The position numbers and the translations under genes were made by a program. From Clostridiales bacterium (GTDB lineage Bacteria > Bacillota > Clostridia > Oscillospirales > Butyricicoccaceae): DNA of 8,385 bases. The notes beneath the pieces were generated by a model. The model worked only from the letters and a program-made list of their open reading frames with translations. It was not told the origin of the DNA and did not search any database. The stretch spans positions 1 through 8,385 of the forward strand of contig DYCA01000053.1 in assembly GCA_019418305.1 (NCBI GenBank), written 5' to 3'. Below, piece by piece: positions 5,693 through 8,385 of this stretch (position 1 is the stretch's first letter; each line of letters opens with the position of its first letter).

Positions 5693-5718
5693 ATGAATTC
5701 CTCCTACATATTGTTGTC

Positions 5719-5751
5719 AGTGAATTTGGCTTGTCGTTTGTGCCTTTCACT
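5719..5751. repeat. Imperfect inverted repeat upstream of the secreted-protein operon
   Basis: AGTGAA (5719-5724) and TTCACT (5746-5751) pair fully, with GGC/GCC inside (5728-5730 and 5742-5744). The repeat lies 27-59 nt before the ATG at 5692. It may be a 5'-UTR hairpin or a protein-binding site. No function is known. Confidence 0.35.
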
Positions 5752-5754
5752 ACC

Positions 5755-5783
5755 AATACGACCGGCAAAGGAGAATCCATTCA
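5755..5783 (-). promoter_or_regulatory. Tentative promoter of the secreted protein-sigma-anti-sigma operon
   Basis: On the minus strand TGAATG (5783-5778) and CGTATT (5760-5755) are 17 nt apart. This resembles the TGAAAC...CGTA layout of many Bacillota ECF promoters and would give a 5'-UTR of about 55 nt. Both boxes depart from consensus, and no good sigma-A promoter is visible in this gap, so this is only a candidate for autoregulation. Confidence 0.25.
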
Positions 5784-5820
5784 AAATTCAAAAAATTTTT
5801 GAGAAATTTTTTTGGGGCAA

Positions 5821-5846
5821 AAGGGAGGCGCCGAAGCACCTCCCTT
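5821..5846 (-). terminator. Terminator of fabD with UUCG tetraloop
   Basis: On the minus strand an 11-bp stem (5846-5836 with 5831-5821, one U-G pair) closes the very stable loop TTCG, 17 nt after the fabD stop codon. The U-tract is short (TTTT, 5822-5819) and is followed by GCCCC, so termination may be incomplete. Some fabD transcripts could then reach the secreted-protein operon. Confidence 0.75.
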
Positions 5847-5862
5847 GGCTGTCTGTTCTGAT

Positions 5863-6780
5863 TTACTCGGCGGCCGCCTGCACGCCTGCCATATCCTGCA
5901 CGGACTTGCAGGTCAGCTCCTTGCTGATTTTGCCCGCAAAGCCGGTCAGCGTCTTGCCCGGGCCGACCTCGCATGCGGTGGTCAGACCCGCCACCATACC
6001 GTTCTTGACCAGCTGCGTCCAGCGCACGGGGGAGATCATGTGCTGCTCCAGATGTGCGGGCAGGTCGGAGCAGTCCAGCACCTGACCGTCCAGATTGGAG
6101 TAAATGTCCATCTTCGGGGCGGCAAAGGTGAAATCCGAAACGTACGCGCGCAGTTCCGCTGCGGCCTTTGCCATAAGCGGGGTGTGGAACGCGCCCGATA
6201 CCGCCAGCGGTACCGCGCGGCGCGCGCCTGCCGCCTTGCAGTTCTCGACCGCTTCGGCCAGCGCGGCCTTTTCGCCCGCGATGACCAGCTGACCGGGGCA
6301 GTTGTAGTTGACCGGACGTACGATGCCGCTCGTTACGGCCGCGCATGCGGCTTCAATCTTCTCGTCGTCCAGACCAAGGATGGCCGCCATGCCGCCGTCG
6401 ATGGAGTCCGCAGCCTGCTGCATGAGCTTGCCGCGCATCGACACAATTTTAACGCCGTCCGCAAGCGTTACCACGCCTGCCGCGGCAAGCGCGGTGTACT
6501 CGCCCAGCGAGAAGCCCGCCGCCGCCTTGAACGTCACGCCTGCCTCGGTGAGTGCCGCCAGCGCCGCCATCGAGTGCGTGAAAATCGCAATCTGGCTGTT
6601 TTCCGTGCGCGACAGGGTTTCCTTGTCGCTGTCAAAGCAGAGCTTTGCAACGTCCAGCCCTGCGCCGTCGCTTGCTTCCTCAAAAACCAGCTTGGCAGCC
6701 TGCGAGTTTTCATACAAATCCTTGCCCATGCCGGGCGCCTGTGCGCCCTGACCGGGGAAAAATGCAAAACCGTATTCCAT
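5863..6780 (-). CDS. fabD: FabD, malonyl-CoA:ACP transacylase
   Basis: The 305-residue enzyme moves malonyl groups from CoA to acyl carrier protein to feed type II fatty-acid elongation in the cytoplasm. Family motifs are FFPGQGAQAPGMGKDLYE (7-24), nucleophile Ser91 in GFSLGEYTAL, Arg116 in SMRGKLMQ (binds the malonyl carboxylate), catalytic His199 in GAFHTPLM, and EVGPGKTLTG near 271-280. The length is usual. I chose the ATG at 6780 because GGAGG (6789-6793) lies 8 nt upstream and homologues start at this point; an in-frame TTG at 6795 overlaps that ribosome site. The gene stands alone, divergent from fabH, with its own promoter and terminator. In many Clostridia fabD lies within the fabH-fabK-fabD-fabG-fabF series, so the inverted position here is a local rearrangement. 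Confidence 0.96.
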   Translation of the reverse strand: MEYGFAFFPGQGAQAPGMGKDLYENSQAAKLVFEEASDGAGLDVAKLCFDSDKETLSRTENSQIAIFTHSMAALAALTEAGVTFKAAAGFSLGEYTALAAAGVVTLADGVKIVSMRGKLMQQAADSIDGGMAAILGLDDEKIEAACAAVTSGIVRPVNYNCPGQLVIAGEKAALAEAVENCKAAGARRAVPLAVSGAFHTPLMAKAAAELRAYVSDFTFAAPKMDIYSNLDGQVLDCSDLPAHLEQHMISPVRWTQLVKNGMVAGLTTACEVGPGKTLTGFAGKISKELTCKSVQDMAGVQAAAE

Positions 6781-6802
6781 GTTCCGTTCCTCCAAAAATC
6801 GC

Positions 6803-6827
6803 TGTCAAACCTCGGAAAAGGTTGACA
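6803..6827. promoter_or_regulatory. Inverted repeat in the fabD leader overlapping the plus-strand -35
   Basis: TGTCAA-A-CCT (6803-6812) and AGG-TTGACA (6819-6827) form nine pairs with one bulged base and a 6-nt centre. The right arm is the -35 box of the fabH promoter. The whole repeat is also in the early fabD transcript, where it could fold. It may be a second operator of the region or a 5'-UTR hairpin. Confidence 0.4.
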
Positions 6828-6850
6828 TTTTCGTGTCCTTTTATTATAAT
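6822..6850 (+). promoter_or_regulatory. Consensus sigma-A promoter of fabH-fabK
   Basis: TTGACA (6822-6827), a 17-nt spacer and TATAAT (6845-6850) are a perfect consensus match. Start is expected near 6857, about 56 nt before the likely fabH start codon. Confidence 0.9.
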
Positions 6851-6871
6851 AGTCAAGGATTACTTTGTCAA
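6843..6871 (-). promoter_or_regulatory. Consensus sigma-A promoter of fabD, overlapping the fabH promoter
   Basis: On the minus strand TTGACA (6871-6866), a 17-nt spacer and TATAAT (6848-6843) are again a perfect match. Its -10 shares bases 6845-6848 with the opposing -10 box, so the two promoters cannot both be bound by polymerase. Start is expected near 6836, about 56 nt before the fabD ATG. Confidence 0.9.
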
Positions 6872-6878
6872 TCAAACT
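6862..6878. promoter_or_regulatory. FabT-box-like operator candidate
   Basis: The minus-strand reading AGTTTGATTGACAAAGT is an imperfect palindrome. It resembles the TTTGA-(N)-TCAAA type site recalled for FabT, a MarR-family fatty-acid repressor of Bacillota, with two central departures. It covers the fabD -35 box and lies just past the fabH start site, so a bound protein could block both genes. No regulator gene is in the window. Confidence 0.45.
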
Positions 6879-6901
6879 ATTGTCGCTTTTCCACGGTTTT
6901 T

Positions 6902-6915
6902 GGGAGAGCGATTTG
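6902..6915 (+). promoter_or_regulatory. Ribosome site and TTG start that fix the fabH start
   Basis: GGGAG (6902-6906) lies 6 nt before TTG (6913-6915). The ATG at 6865 has no Shine-Dalgarno site and lies only about 8 nt past the expected transcript start. The GTG at 6928 has its nearest purine run only 1 nt away. No in-frame ATG occurs between 6868 and the conserved IIGTGS-like region, so TTG is the best-supported start. Confidence 0.6.
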
Positions 6916-7917
6916 ATTTTAGGGAGCGTGGCTATCATCAACACTCAACTGATCGGCACGGGATCGTGCATTCCGGAGTTTGCCCTGACCAATGCGATGC
7001 TCGAGCAGATGGTCGACACCAGCGACGAGTGGATCGTCAAGCGCACCGGCGTGCGCGAGCGCCGCATCGCCAGAAACACCCGCACATGGGAGTTGGCGCT
7101 CGGCGCAGCGCAGAACGCGCTGGCGGACGCGGGAATCACGGCGGAGGAGCTTGACCTGCTCCTGGTCAGCACCTGCACGCCGGATACCAACACGCCCAAC
7201 ACCGCGAGCGTCCTGCAGGACAAGCTGGGCGCTCGCCAGGTTGGCGCGATGGATATCAACAACGCCTGCGCGGGCTTCATCTCCGCGACCGACATCGCGG
7301 ACAGCTACATCCGGTCGGGCAAGGCGAAGACCGTACTCGTCGTTTCGGCGGAAACGCTGCACCGCATCACGGATTACACCGACCGCTCCACCTGCATCCT
7401 GTTTGGCGACGGGGCGGCCGCAGCGGTCTACCGCGCGACCGAGGACGCCGCCGTGGGCATCCAGTCCACGTTTATCGCGGCGGACGGCTCGGGCGCGGAG
7501 TACCTGTACATGGAGGCGCTGCCGGTCGAAGACCCGTTCGCGCCCGAGCGGACAGTCGACCCTAAGGCGCGCTTCCTGAAAATGCAGGGCGCGGCGGTCG
7601 TGCGGTTCACCGCGCGCGCGGTTCCGCTGGCAATCGATACCGCGCTGCAGCGCGCGGGCGTTTCGGCCGAGGAGATCGACTGGGTGGTGCCGCATCAGGC
7701 CAACCTGCGCATCCTGGACGTGATCGCCAAGCGCTACCATCTGCCGAAAGAAAAGGTCTATGTGAACATGGACCGCTTCGGCAACACCTCTTCGGCCAGT
7801 GTGCCGATCTGCCTGGACGAGATGCGCCGCAAGGGCCTGCTCAAAGCGGGCCAGACCATCGTCTGCACCGGCTTCGGCGGTGGGCTGACCTACGGCGCGT
7901 TTGTACTCAAACTGTAA
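6913..7917 (+). CDS. fabH: FabH, beta-ketoacyl-ACP synthase III
   Basis: The enzyme starts each fatty acid by condensing an acyl-CoA primer with malonyl-ACP. With the TTG start at 6913 it has 334 residues, slightly over the usual 310-330. The thiolase-fold triad is complete: Cys119 in INNACAGF, His261 in VPHQAN and Asn291 in FGNTSSAS. Also present are the N-terminal TSDEWIVKRTGVRERRI (36-52) and the C-terminal GFGGGLTYGAF (320-330). The coding region is GC-richer (many GCG and CGC codons) than the sigma and met genes. It is first in an operon with fabK, 16 nt downstream, and divergent from fabD, whose product makes its malonyl-ACP substrate. The promoter is a perfect sigma-A match with a FabT-like site at the transcript start. 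Function is secure; the start codon is the uncertain part. Confidence 0.95.
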   Translation: MILGSVAIINTQLIGTGSCIPEFALTNAMLEQMVDTSDEWIVKRTGVRERRIARNTRTWELALGAAQNALADAGITAEELDLLLVSTCTPDTNTPNTASVLQDKLGARQVGAMDINNACAGFISATDIADSYIRSGKAKTVLVVSAETLHRITDYTDRSTCILFGDGAAAAVYRATEDAAVGIQSTFIAADGSGAEYLYMEALPVEDPFAPERTVDPKARFLKMQGAAVVRFTARAVPLAIDTALQRAGVSAEEIDWVVPHQANLRILDVIAKRYHLPKEKVYVNMDRFGNTSSASVPICLDEMRRKGLLKAGQTIVCTGFGGGLTYGAFVLKL

Positions 7918-7933
7918 AAGGGGAGCGAATCAA

Positions 7934-8385
7934 ATGAAGACCAAGATCACAGAACTTCTCGGTATTGAATATCCGATTGTGCAGGGCGCGATGGCGTGGA
8001 TCGCGGAGCACCACCTCGCGGCGGCGGTGTCCAAGGCGGGCGGCCTGGGCATCATCGCGGGCGGCGCGGCGCCGGTGGATTATATCCGCGATGAGATCCA
8101 TAAGGCGCGCGCGATTACGGATAAGCCGCTGGGCATGAATATCATGCTGCTCTCCCCGAACGCAGACGACCTCGCCCAGCTCGCCATCGACGAGAAGATC
8201 GAGGTGCTGACCACGGGCGCGGGCAATCCGGGCAAATATATGGAAGGCTGGAAGAGCGCGGGCATCAAGGTGATGCCGGTCGTCGCGTCGGTCGCGCTGG
8301 CCAAGCGCATGGCGCGCGCGGGCGCGGACGCGGTTATCGCGGAAGGCATGGAGGGCGGCGGCCACATCGGTGAGCTGACGACCAT
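7934..8385 (+). CDS. fabK: FabK, FMN-dependent enoyl-ACP reductase II (5' part; continues past the window)
   Basis: The first 150 residues are present and the frame stays open to the right edge. FabK reduces trans-2-enoyl-ACP in each elongation round, using FMN and NAD(P)H. Features of the 2-nitropropane dioxygenase/FabK TIM-barrel family are the early LGIEYPIVQGAMAWIAEHHLAAAVSKAGGLGIIAGG (9-44), PLGMNIML (65-72), VLTTGAGNPGKY (91-102) and AEGMEGGGHIGE (136-147). His144 matches the active-site histidine known in FabK. The ATG is preceded by AGGGGAG (7919-7925) with an 8-nt gap, just after the fabH stop codon, so the two are co-transcribed. FabK rather than a nitronate monooxygenase is favoured by the fabH neighbour. 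FabK-type reductases are generally insensitive to triclosan, unlike FabI. Confidence 0.92.
   Translation, partial: MKTKITELLGIEYPIVQGAMAWIAEHHLAAAVSKAGGLGIIAGGAAPVDYIRDEIHKARAITDKPLGMNIMLLSPNADDLAQLAIDEKIEVLTTGAGNPGKYMEGWKSAGIKVMPVVASVALAKRMARAGADAVIAEGMEGGGHIGELTT

Noticed and set aside
5186..6085. 299-codon plus-strand frame opposite the sigma, repeat-protein and fabD genes
   Set aside because: It spans parts of three confident minus-strand genes and two intergenic gaps, and its Ala/Val-rich repeat is the antisense of the 60-bp repeats.
6781..6795. Upstream TTG start for fabD adding five residues
   Set aside because: The TTG overlaps the ribosome site GGAGG that serves the ATG at 6780, and the family N-terminus begins at that ATG.
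6919..7740. 273-codon minus-strand frame opposite fabH
   Set aside because: fabH has its full catalytic triad on the plus strand; the antisense frame is an effect of GC-rich codon use.

Overview
The window looks like a chromosomal segment from an anaerobic, moderately GC-rich member of the Clostridia, perhaps of the Oscillospiraceae/Butyricicoccaceae type. This is inferred from strong AGGAGG-type Shine-Dalgarno sites, a Gram-positive lipoprotein signal on MetQ, a FabH/FabK type II fatty-acid set, and a sigma factor paired with an RsgI-like anti-sigma factor. No transposase, integrase, tRNA, rRNA or CRISPR array is visible.

Layout from left to right. (1) 2-958 (+): a membrane protein whose frame is open to the left window edge. 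It converges on the methionine operon across a perfect bidirectional hairpin terminator (977-1007). (2) 1029-3851 (-): metN-metI-metQ, an ABC methionine importer. It is preceded by a consensus promoter and a leader of about 220 nt. The leader encodes a 22-residue Met/Cys-rich peptide, followed by mutually exclusive antiterminator and terminator structures. This looks like ribosome-mediated transcription attenuation that senses Met (and perhaps Cys) supply, and it is the most interesting element in the window. (3) 3891-5692 (-): a likely three-gene operon. It encodes a secreted protein made of four 20-residue DxDGDGxCD repeats, an ECF-type sigma factor, and a single-pass RsgI-like anti-sigma factor with a long Gly/Asn/Ser tail. 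(4) 5821-8385: fatty-acid synthesis. fabD is on the minus strand with its own terminator. fabH and fabK (the latter cut by the right edge) are on the plus strand.

fabD and fabH are transcribed divergently from two perfect-consensus promoters (TTGACA-17-TATAAT on each strand) whose -10 boxes overlap by 4 bp. A FabT-box-like operator candidate sits on the minus-strand -35 and the plus-strand start site. One regulator, or polymerase competition, could therefore set the balance of malonyl-ACP supply (FabD) and chain initiation/reduction (FabH/FabK).

The metNIQ and sigma operons run in the same direction. Only about 40 nt separate the anti-sigma stop codon from the met promoter, and no clear terminator lies between them, so read-through into the met leader is possible and would also meet the attenuator.
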